Assembly (NCBI RefSeq): GCF_002835935.1
Contig: NZ_PJCF01000005.1
Span: forward strand, 62,001 to 126,000
Length of the DNA: 64,000 nt
Source: Paraglaciecola sp. MB-3u-78
GTDB lineage: Bacteria; Pseudomonadota; Gammaproteobacteria; Enterobacterales; Alteromonadaceae
Direction: 5' to 3'
Shown: piece by piece, positions 8,412 to 17,134 of the stretch
Layout of the letters: every line of letters starts with the position of its first letter
Position numbering within the stretch: the first letter of the stretch is position 1
Position numbers and translations under genes: made by a program
Notes under the pieces: model-generated
What the model was told of the DNA's origin: nothing
The model's input: the letters and a program-made list of their open reading frames with translations, nothing else
Databases searched by the model: none

Positions 8412-9767
8412 TTAGATTTTTTCCAATCTACGATAAAAGGCACTGCGGCTCAATCCAAGAGATTTGGCCGCCTTTAATACATTACCATCAAAAAAGCTGA
8501 GACGTTGGTCAATGATATCCAATTCAATTGCCTCTAATGTGGCCAGTTCCGTTGCCGTGAATGGGGTTTGTATTGCGACTTTAGTGGTGCTAGTCAAACC
8601 TAAGTCTTCATATTTAATTTGTTGATTTTGACAAAGTATTTGTGCCCGTTCGATCACGTGACTCAACTCCCTGATATTGCCGGGCCAATCATAATCTAAC
8701 AGAGCTTTTTGCGCTGCGGGTGTCAGAACGTTTTTTTTCGTCTTTGCTAAAAAAGATTCCGCAAGGGGGATAATATCTTCTTTTCTGTCCCGTAAAGGCG
8801 GGATCTCTATGGTGACAGTATTTATTCGGTAAAGTAGATCTTTACGAAATTCATTTTGAGCGACAGCTTCATCTAAGTTCGCATTAGTGGCACTTATCAG
8901 TCTAATCTCTACCGATATAGTTTTGTTGGAGCCAATCTTTTCAAACTCACTATCTTCCAATACTCTCAAGAGTTTACCTTGCTGAGAATAGGGGGTATTG
9001 GCAATTTCATCTAAAAATAATGTGCCACCATCCGCAAGTTCAAATCGGCCAATACGAGTACTTTTTGCGTCTGTGAATGCGCCTTTTACATGACCAAACA
9101 TTTCACTTTCAAACAAAGCTTCAGTGACTGCTCCCATATTTACCGTTATTTGATTGGCTTGATTACGAGCAGAGTGCTGGTGGATATAGAGTGCAAACAT
9201 ACTTTTACCGGTACCATTTTCACCGGTTAACAAAACGGAGGCGTTACTGTTAGCCACCTGATTGATTATGGCCATGGTTTGTTGCATAGCAGCAGAGTTG
9301 GCAATAAGTTCACCACTGAATTCGCTATTCACCTGTTGCTGCAATAGCTGATTTTGTTGAGACAGCTTGTTCGAGTTTTTCACACTGTTTGCCAGTTTTA
9401 TTTGATTGTTTACTATGGCTATCAGGCGGTCTATATCCCACGGTTTTTGAATGAAATCATTGGCGCCATTTTGCATGGTACTAACCGCGACTTCTATGCT
9501 GGCCCAACCTGTCATCACAACAATGGGCAAATCTTCGTCTAACTTTCTAATGTCAGTAATTAAACGTAATCCTTCATTGCCTGAAGTGGTATCCAACGAA
9601 TAATTTAAATCCATCAATACCAGACTAAAATTTTCCTTTGCCAATAGTGCAATAGCAGACTCTGGTGTTTGACATAAGCTCACCTCAAAATTTTCAGAGA
9701 TTAACAATATCTTTAAGGCATAGAGCACGTCGTTGTCGTCGTCAACCAGTAAAATTTTCTCTTTCAT
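8412..9767 (-). CDS. Sigma54-dependent NtrC-family response regulator
   Basis: 451 residues: receiver domain (acidic pocket near residues 9-11, phospho-acceptor Asp53, conserved Lys in FIQKPWD), AAA+ sigma54-interaction domain with Walker A GENGTGKS (about 182), the loop GAFTDA (about 229, canonical form GAFTGA) and LFLDEI, and a C-terminal Fis-type helix-turn-helix (LKAAKSLGLSRSAFYRRL). It should activate sigma54 promoters when phosphorylated by the kinase encoded just downstream. The export operon upstream carries a fitting sigma54 promoter and paired dyads (15547-15670). An IS630 element (9948-11050) now separates this gene from that operon, so co-transcription may be lost. Confidence 0.9.
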   Translation of the reverse strand: MKEKILLVDDDNDVLYALKILLISENFEVSLCQTPESAIALLAKENFSLVLMDLNYSLDTTSGNEGLRLITDIRKLDEDLPIVVMTGWASIEVAVSTMQNGANDFIQKPWDIDRLIAIVNNQIKLANSVKNSNKLSQQNQLLQQQVNSEFSGELIANSAAMQQTMAIINQVANSNASVLLTGENGTGKSMFALYIHQHSARNQANQITVNMGAVTEALFESEMFGHVKGAFTDAKSTRIGRFELADGGTLFLDEIANTPYSQQGKLLRVLEDSEFEKIGSNKTISVEIRLISATNANLDEAVAQNEFRKDLLYRINTVTIEIPPLRDRKEDIIPLAESFLAKTKKNVLTPAAQKALLDYDWPGNIRELSHVIERAQILCQNQQIKYEDLGLTSTTKVAIQTPFTATELATLEAIELDIIDQRLSFFDGNVLKAAKSLGLSRSAFYRRLEKI

Positions 9768-9947
9768 GACAAGGATATTCCTACCTAATTGATGTTCAGC
9801 TCTGGGAGCTAAAGTAATATGATTTTTTCAATCAATGCATTTATTATTTAAATCTACGCGTCAAAAATGGCTTCCCTGCCGACATTATAACCATATGGTA
9901 ATAACCATGGTGATATTTTTTATCTTCTGGAGGAGTTTATCCCAATA

Positions 9948-11050
9948 TATACCCAAGTTACTTCAACTTGCAGGTTTTAGTACCTGAAAGTTATCATTTA
10001 TCCGACTGTTTAATATGTCAGCAATATCCGGAAGGGTGACGTTAAAAAAATGCCGAATGTGTTGTCGAAATTCCTTTGCGCTAGAGAAATATCGATTATT
10101 GCGAGCATATTCATTCATGACTTTCCATAATCGCTCTATGGGGTTCAGATTAGGGCTGTATGGGGGCAGATAATGCAGTGTAATTCCTAATTCAGCCGCT
10201 TTGTCTTTCACCTCCTTGGAACGATGATAACCCGCCCCATCCAGCACTAAATGAAGCGTATTATTTGCTAAGTACCTCTGCTTTAGGTGCTCCATAAAAT
10301 CCATGATGGTGCTGCCATTTACAGTCTCGTAATCATGCACTACCGCTTCAGCTAAATGATTTAACCGGATCGCGCCTACAACATTCATTCGGGTGCGACT
10401 GCCTGTGGTTTCAATGGGTTTATCTACCCCTTTACGTATCCATCCAGATGTCACCTTGGTCGCTTGAGTAGGATGCACTGCATCCATGAATAAAATAGGC
10501 TCATCATCCGATACGCTATCCCGTAACGTTTCATATTCTTCGATAAACGCAGCTTGCTTTTGCTCATCAAATTTATGAGGCACACCTTTAGGCTGTTTGT
10601 AACTAAAGCCGTTTTGGTGGAGCCATTTATTTAACCCAGACACTGAATAGGTAATCTTCCACGTCTTTTGAATGTAGGCCACTATTTGATGGGTGTGTAA
10701 GTAAGTGATATCTGACAGGTGTGCAACCAATTGCTGGGTTTGCTCAGTATTTAAATGACTGGCAGAGCCACCACCCGCAGGCTTGAGCTTCAGACGTTTG
10801 GCGTAATCACCGATATGGCGTGTAATGCTGGCTTCACTCTTACGCAAGGCTTGTGCAATTCTAGCGACGGTCCACCCTTCACTGCGTAACAACACCGCTT
10901 TAATACGGTCACGCTCCCTTCCATCACGGGCTTTCGTATGTCTCGCTTCTAGCGCGGTTTTTTGGTCGGGTGTAAGGGAAATATCAATCATAGGTACAGC
11001 CTGATCCTCAAATCAGACAAAATCAAGCATTTTCATTGATCACGGGTATA
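9948..11050 (-). mobile_element. IS630-family insertion sequence
   Basis: About 1.1 kb element with a single transposase gene. The ends carry short inverted repeats beginning TATACCC (9948-9954) and ending GGGTATA (11044-11050), including the TA dinucleotides expected as target duplication for IS630/Tc1 elements. It is inserted between the MacB-like permease gene (stop at 11073) and the response regulator (start at 9767), inside what otherwise looks like one minus-strand operon. Confidence 0.75.
9963..10991 (-). CDS. IS630-family transposase
   Basis: 342 residues. The N-terminal half holds two helix-turn-helix regions (RIKAVLLRSEGWTVARIAQAL; THQIVAYIQKTWKITYSVSG LNKWL). The catalytic half carries the DDE residues in ILFMDAVHP, LHLVLDGAGYH and YSPNLNPIERLWK, typical of IS630. 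The frame is intact and full length for the family, so the element may be active. Confidence 0.93.
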   Translation of the reverse strand: MIDISLTPDQKTALEARHTKARDGRERDRIKAVLLRSEGWTVARIAQALRKSEASITRHIGDYAKRLKLKPAGGGSASHLNTEQTQQLVAHLSDITYLHTHQIVAYIQKTWKITYSVSGLNKWLHQNGFSYKQPKGVPHKFDEQKQAAFIEEYETLRDSVSDDEPILFMDAVHPTQATKVTSGWIRKGVDKPIETTGSRTRMNVVGAIRLNHLAEAVVHDYETVNGSTIMDFMEHLKQRYLANNTLHLVLDGAGYHRSKEVKDKAAELGITLHYLPPYSPNLNPIERLWKVMNEYARNNRYFSSAKEFRQHIRHFFNVTLPDIADILNSRINDNFQVLKPAS

Positions 11051-11072
11051 CATCGATTTATCGCGAATGGGA

Positions 11073-13490
11073 TTATTCATAATGCAATGCTTCGCTTGGT
11101 TCCATGCTAAGTGCGGCTCTTGTAGGTAAATAGGTAGCCAGCATCACCACAGCGCCAATTAAAAAGGTCATAATAAAGGCAATGATGAACACTGCTAAAT
11201 TACTGGTGCCGAATATTTGCGACATCGCAAAACCCATAGTACAACCCGCCAATAATCCGGGTATTCCACCAATCAAAAATTGTGTGAAACCGGTGATCAT
11301 GAATTCCCTTGTGATCGTTTTTTCACTTGCACCCAAAGCACGTTTGATACCGATCTCCTGGGTTCTTTGACTGATAGTATTGGCCATAACACCATATATG
11401 CCGCTAGCAGCTAAAACCAAGGCCGCAAGGGCGAATAGGGCAACGAGGCTACTGACAAATTGTATGGGAGCAGTAAAGCGTGCATTATTTTGTTCATAGG
11501 TTTCAATTTGAAATGACGGAAGTTGTGGATCAATTGACATCAACGTTTGGCGCAATGTATCTGTGACTTTAGCGACGTCAGCACTCATATGCATAGCAAC
11601 GGTAAGCTGTTGGCGAGGGTCTTGGGTAAAAGGTCTAAAGATGGTTGGAATATGTTTGTCTTCTCGACTACCTTGAATGGTATTTTCAACCACACCCACA
11701 ATGGTTATCCAATCAGCTGGATCGTCATCGCTCAAACGTAATTGTTTTCCGATCGGGGATTCATTGGGGTAGTGTAATTTCGTGAAGTTTTCTGACACTA
11801 ATGCGGTTTTCTTTTCCAGTCCACTATCGCTTGAATCAAAGTAGCGACCTTGCTTTAGCTCCACACCTAATGTGCCTAAAGCTCCGGGCATTATTGCAAT
11901 GTAGTTAGCTCTGGGATAACTGGTATTGTTGTCTTTAGTATACTCCTTACCGGCTAACAAAAATTTTGTTCGACGGCTCCAATCACCTGGCAAAGCTGAA
12001 GAGATCATCACGTCTTCAATGCCAACACCTTTGGCTAAACTGGTTTGTAAGGTTTGAGCAAATTGAACCTTTTTCTCACCAGACACATAGTTGTCATCTG
12101 ATAACAGTATTTTAGCGATTAAGGTGTTTTGGATATCAGCCCCAATATCTTCATTACTTTGCATATAGGCCGCAACCACCATAACACCGGCCGCAATTAA
12201 TACTGTCACAGAGATAAATATTTCACTGATGACTAATATACGGTTTAATCTCCCCGCTTTTTTGCCAAGTGCTCCGCGGGTGCCGTCACGCAGCACGCTG
12301 TTAAAGTCCCCTCCTGAGTTTTTCCAAGCGGGTAATAATCCAGTGACTAAAATGGTACTTATCAATATAGTAAAGAAAAGTTTCATGGTGTAAGCGTCAA
12401 CCCCAAACGTCCACCAAAAAGAAGGAGGGTCAACAAAAAAGGTCGCAACTATGGATTGTGTGATTGTTAGACCCCACGCCAGTACCAGTAAACCAATGAG
12501 CCCACCAAAACTGCAAATGATGATACTTTCCCACAACATTTGACTGATCAGGCGTGATCGAGGGGCGCCAAGTGCAACCCGAATAGCCGTCTCTTTGCCG
12601 CGCTCAACGGCTCGTGACAATAATAAATTACCCACATTAATCGACGCCAGTAACAGAATTAGCACCGCGACTATATGCATGGAATAAATCACTGAGTAGG
12701 CTTCCCCCTCCCTTGATCCGGGAATAGAGTCGATATAGGCACTGATCCCATTATTGGTGTCAGGGTGTTTTAGTTCCAAGCGCTGCATGACTACTTGCAA
12801 TTGCTGGTTAACCTGGGCCAGCGTTGAACTGTCATGTATATGCGCAATGCCGTGTGCAATTTGGGCTGATTCGCGGGTGATTTGACCATAATCAACTTTT
12901 AAGGGAAGCCATAACTGGGTGTTATTTGGGAAAAGATAGCCCTGAGGCATTACCCCAATAATACGGTGACTACTACCATTAATTGGCAATGATTGGCCAA
13001 TGACATTTGGTTCTCCGCCAAATTGATTTTGCCACATATTATAGCCAATAACCGTCACCGGTTCTGCCCCGATTAGATTGTCAGTTGGGCTGAACCCACC
13101 TCCAACAGTGGCTTTGGTGCGGGTTATGGCGAATATGTTAGCTTCGGTATAAATGGCTTTGTAGCGTCTTGCACCATCTCTGCCCGAGACATTGACACTA
13201 GCGTTTTGGTAGGCACCAAATTCAGACAGGCCCGAGACGCTACTTCTTACTTCCGCATAATCGAGTAAATTAATACCATTAGATTCTCTTTTTCCATTTT
13301 GTGAGCTGCTGACAAGCACAAGTGAATCGCCATCTTGAAAAGGTAAATCTTTGTAAATTATGGTATTAAAAAACGAGAACATATAAACACTAAGGCCTAT
13401 ACCTGCGGCCATAACTAAGGTAGTTAAAGCAGTAAAACCGGGTTTCTTAGCTAATAATCTCAAAGCGTAGTTAAAATCTTGAATAATCAT
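11073..13490 (-). CDS. MacB-like ABC transporter permease with two FtsX domains
   Basis: 805 residues. An N-terminal membrane segment (FTALTTLVMAAGIGLSVYMFSF) is followed by a large periplasmic MacB_PCD region, a cluster of three helices (about 270-390), a second periplasmic region and three C-terminal helices ending in LSMEPSEALHYE. This duplicated layout is known from MacB/ADOP-type permeases that drive mechanotransmission for export or lipoprotein handling rather than forming a classic channel. It lies 12 bp downstream of the ATPase gene and shares an operon with the HlyD-type protein. The substrate is unknown; regulation by a linked two-component system hints at export of a peptide, lipid or antibiotic. 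Confidence 0.87.
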   Translation of the reverse strand: MIIQDFNYALRLLAKKPGFTALTTLVMAAGIGLSVYMFSFFNTIIYKDLPFQDGDSLVLVSSSQNGKRESNGINLLDYAEVRSSVSGLSEFGAYQNASVNVSGRDGARRYKAIYTEANIFAITRTKATVGGGFSPTDNLIGAEPVTVIGYNMWQNQFGGEPNVIGQSLPINGSSHRIIGVMPQGYLFPNNTQLWLPLKVDYGQITRESAQIAHGIAHIHDSSTLAQVNQQLQVVMQRLELKHPDTNNGISAYIDSIPGSREGEAYSVIYSMHIVAVLILLLASINVGNLLLSRAVERGKETAIRVALGAPRSRLISQMLWESIIICSFGGLIGLLVLAWGLTITQSIVATFFVDPPSFWWTFGVDAYTMKLFFTILISTILVTGLLPAWKNSGGDFNSVLRDGTRGALGKKAGRLNRILVISEIFISVTVLIAAGVMVVAAYMQSNEDIGADIQNTLIAKILLSDDNYVSGEKKVQFAQTLQTSLAKGVGIEDVMISSALPGDWSRRTKFLLAGKEYTKDNNTSYPRANYIAIMPGALGTLGVELKQGRYFDSSDSGLEKKTALVSENFTKLHYPNESPIGKQLRLSDDDPADWITIVGVVENTIQGSREDKHIPTIFRPFTQDPRQQLTVAMHMSADVAKVTDTLRQTLMSIDPQLPSFQIETYEQNNARFTAPIQFVSSLVALFALAALVLAASGIYGVMANTISQRTQEIGIKRALGASEKTITREFMITGFTQFLIGGIPGLLAGCTMGFAMSQIFGTSNLAVFIIAFIMTFLIGAVVMLATYLPTRAALSMEPSEALHYE

Positions 13491-13502
13491 TTATTGTCCC
13501 CC

Positions 13503-14222
13503 CTAACCAACCAGACTTTGCTGATCATGAATAGTATTAAGCTGGTCTGATATTACCTGACCATCAAGTATTGTTATGTTGCGATGAGCCTTTTCTGCTG
13601 ATCTAGGATCATGGGTAACCATACAAATGGTTGCCCCTTCACTGTGAAGCTTGTCGAGCAAATCCATCACTGCTTGTGCATTTTTTGAGTCCAAGTTTCC
13701 GGTAGGCTCATCGGCTAAAATGATTGAGGGGTTGCCGGCAATAGCACGAGCGACCGCCACTCTTTGCTGCTGTCCACCGGATAATTGAGAAGGAAAATGT
13801 TTGCTTCGATGCGACATATCGACTTTGGCTAACGCATCCTGCACCAAAGCCTGACGTTGGTTTTTACTTAAGTCTTTGCGATAACTCAGCGGAAGGTCAA
13901 CATTTTCTTCAACATTCAGATCACTGATTAAATTAAATGATTGAAAAATAAAGCCTATCTCCATATTGCGAATGCGGGCTCGTTCTGATTTGGAGATATC
14001 TGACACATCATGGTTGGCTAAATTATATTTACCACTGGTGTTGGTATCCAATAATCCCAACAATGAAAGAAGTGTCGATTTTCCGCACCCAGAAGGTCCA
14101 GAAATTGAGACATATTCACCTTTATCAATGGTCAGTGAAATATTACTAAGGGCATGTGTTTCGACTTCTTCGGTGTAGAAAATCTTTTCGATATTGTCGA
14201 GTTTAATTAATGCTGTGCTCAT
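13503..14222 (-). CDS. ABC transporter ATPase, LolD/MacB type
   Basis: About 239 residues with Walker A (SGPSGCGKSTLL), Q-loop (FIFQSFNLISDL), signature LSGGQQQRVAVARAI, Walker B with catalytic Glu (ILADEPTGNLD) and the H-loop (MVTHD). The 'EPTGNLD' form marks the LolD/MacB/FtsE group. The ATG at 14222 with an AGGA ribosome site is preferred to the GTG at 14237. It is sandwiched between the HlyD-type gene (23 bp upstream from this start) and the FtsX-type permease, and powers that export complex from the cytoplasmic side. Confidence 0.9.
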   Translation of the reverse strand: MSTALIKLDNIEKIFYTEEVETHALSNISLTIDKGEYVSISGPSGCGKSTLLSLLGLLDTNTSGKYNLANHDVSDISKSERARIRNMEIGFIFQSFNLISDLNVEENVDLPLSYRKDLSKNQRQALVQDALAKVDMSHRSKHFPSQLSGGQQQRVAVARAIAGNPSIILADEPTGNLDSKNAQAVMDLLDKLHSEGATICMVTHDPRSAEKAHRNITILDGQVISDQLNTIHDQQSLVG

Positions 14223-14245
14223 AATTTTTCCTATCACTATTGTTT

Positions 14246-15502
14246 TTAGTTAATGCGAATTTTTTGATAACTATCCCAACTACTGGGATCGGAAATGATG
14301 ATTTTGTCGCCTGATGACAAACCGTCCATCACTTGAATTTGGTGAATCGAACCTTTGCCCAGTGTTACCATTACACGCTGGGCAAAGTTGCCATCTAGAC
14401 TGATTTTGTAAACGGCTGTCTCGCTTTGGCTTTGGGCAAAAAGAGGCCGGTTGACAAAAAGCGTGTCAGAAATTTCGGCAATTTTTATTTCTCCCTCAAC
14501 CGCAAGATCAGGTCGGGCATCCAAAGGTAATTTACCAATGAATTCTACGTCTACTTGCACGTTGCCATTGACCACTGCAGGATCAATACGGGATACACGG
14601 CCAGTGACTTTATTGTTTCGGGTGTCGATAATCACTGTTTGACCGATAACAACATTCCTAATTTCAAGTTCAGGGATGTTAATTTCTGCAATCAGTGAGT
14701 CCTGTTGAGCGAGTTTTGCAATATTTCCGCCCATGCTTATACGCTGTCCGGGTTCAACCGGCACTTCTTGTACAACGCTATCAATAGAGGCAACTATTTT
14801 TAAGTTTTCAACCTGTTGTTGAGCTCGTTCTAACTCTTTGCGCATTTTATTAAGACGGGCAATGCGCGCATTGTTTTGTGCTTCGATACTCTCTTGCATG
14901 GTAGACAGTACTTCTTGCTGAATATCCCAACGTTGCTTTGATTGGATAGTTTCTAAACGCGTTTGCTCATAGTCAATTTTTGCTACGACGCCCAAATTTC
15001 TATTTAACAATTGCGTGTGTGCTTCTAATTTTAGTTTGCTGCTCTCATAATCAAGCTTAGCGTTTAGCATCACTGCTTTTTGCATCAAAAATGTTGATTT
15101 TTGTACCACCTGACTGGCAGTAGCCTCAGCTACTCTGGCTTCTAATTCCCATTGGGTTTCTTCTAATAATTGCAGAAGTTGCGGATTACTTAATTCAACA
15201 ATTAAATCTCCACGTTTCACTAGAGTGCCAGGCTTAACAACAACCCTTTCTACTCTGGCCTCAACACTTGCTGACAGCCATTGGACATTGTCAGGCACCA
15301 GAACACCGCTTCCCCTAACACTGACTGAGAATTCACCGCGCTTTACTTCATCAGTAACAATACTTTTTGCATCAACACTGAAATCTGCCTGAGACAGTAA
15401 CCACAAGTAGTTAAGTGCGACACACACAATTGCTAGGCCTATCATCCAGGGCCAATAGCGTCTCAGTAATGTGCTCTGAGTCTTTTTGCGCAGTATATCC
15501 AA
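14246..15502 (-). CDS. HlyD/MacA-type periplasmic adaptor
   Basis: 418 residues. A single N-terminal membrane anchor (about 15-35, WPWMIGLAIVCVALNYLWLL) is followed by a biotinyl-lipoyl-like half (VEARVERVVVKPGTLVKRGDLIVELSNPQLL), a long coiled-coil hairpin (about 110-235), the second lipoyl half (VPVEPGQRISMGGNIAKLAQ) and beta-barrel domains. Such adaptors bridge inner-membrane exporters to an outer-membrane channel. It starts at TTG 15502, with GAGG seven bases upstream. It is the first gene of the export operon, right behind a sigma54 promoter (15547-15563). No outer-membrane factor gene is nearby, so a TolC-like protein is presumably supplied from elsewhere. Confidence 0.88.
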   Translation of the reverse strand: MDILRKKTQSTLLRRYWPWMIGLAIVCVALNYLWLLSQADFSVDAKSIVTDEVKRGEFSVSVRGSGVLVPDNVQWLSASVEARVERVVVKPGTLVKRGDLIVELSNPQLLQLLEETQWELEARVAEATASQVVQKSTFLMQKAVMLNAKLDYESSKLKLEAHTQLLNRNLGVVAKIDYEQTRLETIQSKQRWDIQQEVLSTMQESIEAQNNARIARLNKMRKELERAQQQVENLKIVASIDSVVQEVPVEPGQRISMGGNIAKLAQQDSLIAEINIPELEIRNVVIGQTVIIDTRNNKVTGRVSRIDPAVVNGNVQVDVEFIGKLPLDARPDLAVEGEIKIAEISDTLFVNRPLFAQSQSETAVYKISLDGNFAQRVMVTLGKGSIHQIQVMDGLSSGDKIIISDPSSWDSYQKIRIN

Positions 15503-15546
15503 GGTTGAGCCTCATATACAAAATTCAGTTTAGTTTAAAACCATAC

Positions 15547-15563
15547 TGCAGTGAGCATGCCAA
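15547..15563 (-). promoter_or_regulatory. Sigma54 (-24/-12) promoter of the export operon
   Basis: On the minus strand the sequence reads TTGGCATGCTCACTGCA. It has GG and GC elements 12 bp apart as required by RpoN (consensus TGGCAC-N5-TTGCA; two mismatches outside the invariant GG/GC). A transcript would start near 15536, leaving about 34 nt before the HlyD TTG start with its GAGG site. The operon's linked regulator is of the NtrC family, which acts only on such promoters. Confidence 0.75.
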
Positions 15564-15616
15564 GTAGTTATCTATATGATTATTAGTAATAATTTATATT
15601 ATTCATGCTAATGCAC

Positions 15617-15670
15617 TTTAGCTTTCCCTGAAATGGGAAAGCTAAATTTGGTGAAAGTCCCATGAATGGG
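15617..15670. promoter_or_regulatory. Paired upstream activator dyads for the NtrC-type regulator
   Basis: Dyad 1 is a perfect 12-bp inverted repeat (TTTAGCTTTCCC at 15617-15628, GGGAAAGCTAAA at 15635-15646). Dyad 2 contains CCCATGAATGGG (15659-15670). Both share CCC-N6-GGG, and their centres are 33 bp apart, about three helical turns. They lie about 95 and 128 bp upstream of the predicted start point, the usual place for enhancer sites. Dyad 1 lacks a T-run, so a terminator is less likely. Confidence 0.6.
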
Positions 15671-15759
15671 AAAATATTGTGAGTTAATCGATGAAGCTAA
15701 GCTGAGCCGAGATGGAACAGGTATATATGCTGATTTAAATCTTCTGCTCTAGTGAGGTA

Positions 15760-16542
15760 TCACAGATTCTGAGCCGTTTTTTCCTCTATTTGTTTAATTT
15801 TGCTAGCGATCAGTTTAGAGGCCTTAGCAAAGCTTAAACGGCGGAACTTGATTGAAGATAAAATTGTTTTTATTAATGATATTTCAGCCGTAATATCTTC
15901 TATTTTTGTCATGTCATTGGTTAGACTTTTAGTAAATGATTCTTTGGTATTAGCTTTCCAACTTAATTCACTATCAGCATCAATCATTTTGGCAATGCAC
16001 CATATATTCATTAACTGTTCCACCTGACTTAATACCAGTTCTCCGATGTGAATGGTATTTAAGTCTAGCAGGTGATAGCGATCAAATAAGTCACGACTAA
16101 AGTTTGTATATAATTCCTGCACTCGTTGAAAAGGGTTATTCGCGATAGAGTTTTGAATTTGCTGATGTTCTGCGCTTTTTAATTGCTCTAATACCTCAAT
16201 CCCACTTTTTAACTCTGTGACTATATTACGTGAATATGTTGAAAATAACTGACGAGTGTTCTCTCTTAGCTTTTTATATTTTTTGTATTCACGACGCCGA
16301 CGAAGTGCCTCAAAGCCGCCAAAAATAATGATCAATTCAATAAACATACCTGTAAACTCTGTCGTCATTCCTAACAAAAGATCACAGTCGGTTATCCAGG
16401 GAATAAAAGAAGTACTACATTGTTCTATAATAGCGCCACCTACCTCAATTAAATCAAACAGCCCAATGAATGGTGTCCCAACGGTCATTGCCATATGAGC
16501 TGGCTCTGTATCAGGCGGCATCATGAGATGAGTCAGTTTCAA
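15760..16542 (-). CDS. Uncharacterised membrane-anchored protein
   Basis: 260 residues that I do not recognise. A hydrophobic N-terminal third (segments about 20-40 and 55-80, including FTGMFIELIIIFGGFEAL) is followed at once by a very basic stretch (RRRREYKKYKK), and the remaining 170 residues are predicted helical and charged (LKSGIEVLEQLKSAEHQQ, a C-terminal Lys-rich helix). This suggests one or two membrane spans with a cytoplasmic helical domain. It is monocistronic and upstream of, but not co-transcribed with, the sigma54 export operon, since the regulatory dyads lie between them. No enzymatic motif is visible. Confidence 0.6.
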   Translation of the reverse strand: MKLTHLMMPPDTEPAHMAMTVGTPFIGLFDLIEVGGAIIEQCSTSFIPWITDCDLLLGMTTEFTGMFIELIIIFGGFEALRRRREYKKYKKLRENTRQLFSTYSRNIVTELKSGIEVLEQLKSAEHQQIQNSIANNPFQRVQELYTNFSRDLFDRYHLLDLNTIHIGELVLSQVEQLMNIWCIAKMIDADSELSWKANTKESFTKSLTNDMTKIEDITAEISLIKTILSSIKFRRLSFAKASKLIASKIKQIEEKTAQNL

Positions 16543-16751
16543 TAACGCCAGTAATGACTTTAATGAAGTCTTATCGACTAAAATGATTACATCTATTTTG
16601 GTTTGTTCTGAAAGAATTTAAGATTAAACTAGATGTCGGATCTATACAACATGCATCGATTTTGTAGGATTTTGACTATGTGAATCGTTAGCTGCCAAAG
16701 GGGATGAGAAATAGGAACCCACTTCTTCAAGCTACTGTTAACAGATGTTAT

Positions 16752-16949
16752 CTAATTACTGACGTTTTCTTTTCTCTGTGAAATCCAGCCTTTTGGGCTC
16801 TGTGCTGAATCCCATTCTTTTATGTTGATTCCGGGATCAAAAACGTATGCCGGGCTTAATTCTTTTATCTCAGGACAAGCGCTTTGCGCTGTTGTGCAAA
16901 CCAGTTTTGAATATTGCTTTTGATTATGATGATGATGAAGTGATTTTAT
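16752..16949 (-). pseudogene. Possible C-terminal remnant of an unidentified protein
   Basis: A 65-codon minus-strand frame open between an upstream TGA and a TAG at 16752-16754, without ATG. Its last 45 residues (including IKELSPAYVFDPGINIK and PKGWISQRKENVSN) have a composition like a real protein. It may be the tail of a gene truncated by insertion or deletion. The family is not recognised. Confidence 0.25.
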
Positions 16950-17063
16950 TCAAACAGACTTATCTGAGGCGGTGCTCTACTTTGTGGGGGCAATAAAATT
17001 CAGCGGTTCAAAGATGGCATGACTGCACCGGTCACCGGTGGTGCCACCACGGTAGGGTGGTCG

Positions 17064-17134
17064 GATAAGTAAACAGCATTGCTGCTGCTCACTCTCCTCA
17101 GAACGGTGCATGCGGGTTTCCCAGCACACGGCTC
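17064..17134 (-). mobile_element. Group II intron 3' fragment (domains V and VI)
   Basis: Read on the minus strand, 17134-17100 gives the domain V hairpin: GAGCCGTGTGC, then TGG-GAAA-CCC with a GNRA loop, then GCATGCACCGTTCT. This matches the near-invariant bacterial domain V pattern. It is followed by GAGGAG and a domain VI-like 10-bp stem (AGTGAGCAGC with GCTGTTTACT) ending TTATC near 17064. Upstream on the same strand (17143-17268) a short open frame rich in Lys/Arg could be the tail of an intron-encoded protein, but there is no reverse transcriptase. The intron is therefore 5'-truncated and dead. Confidence 0.75.

Noticed and set aside
15617-15646. 12-bp stem loop as a terminator
   Set aside because: No T-run follows on either strand, and a second CCC-N6-GGG dyad at 33 bp spacing plus the sigma54 promoter make an activator site more likely.
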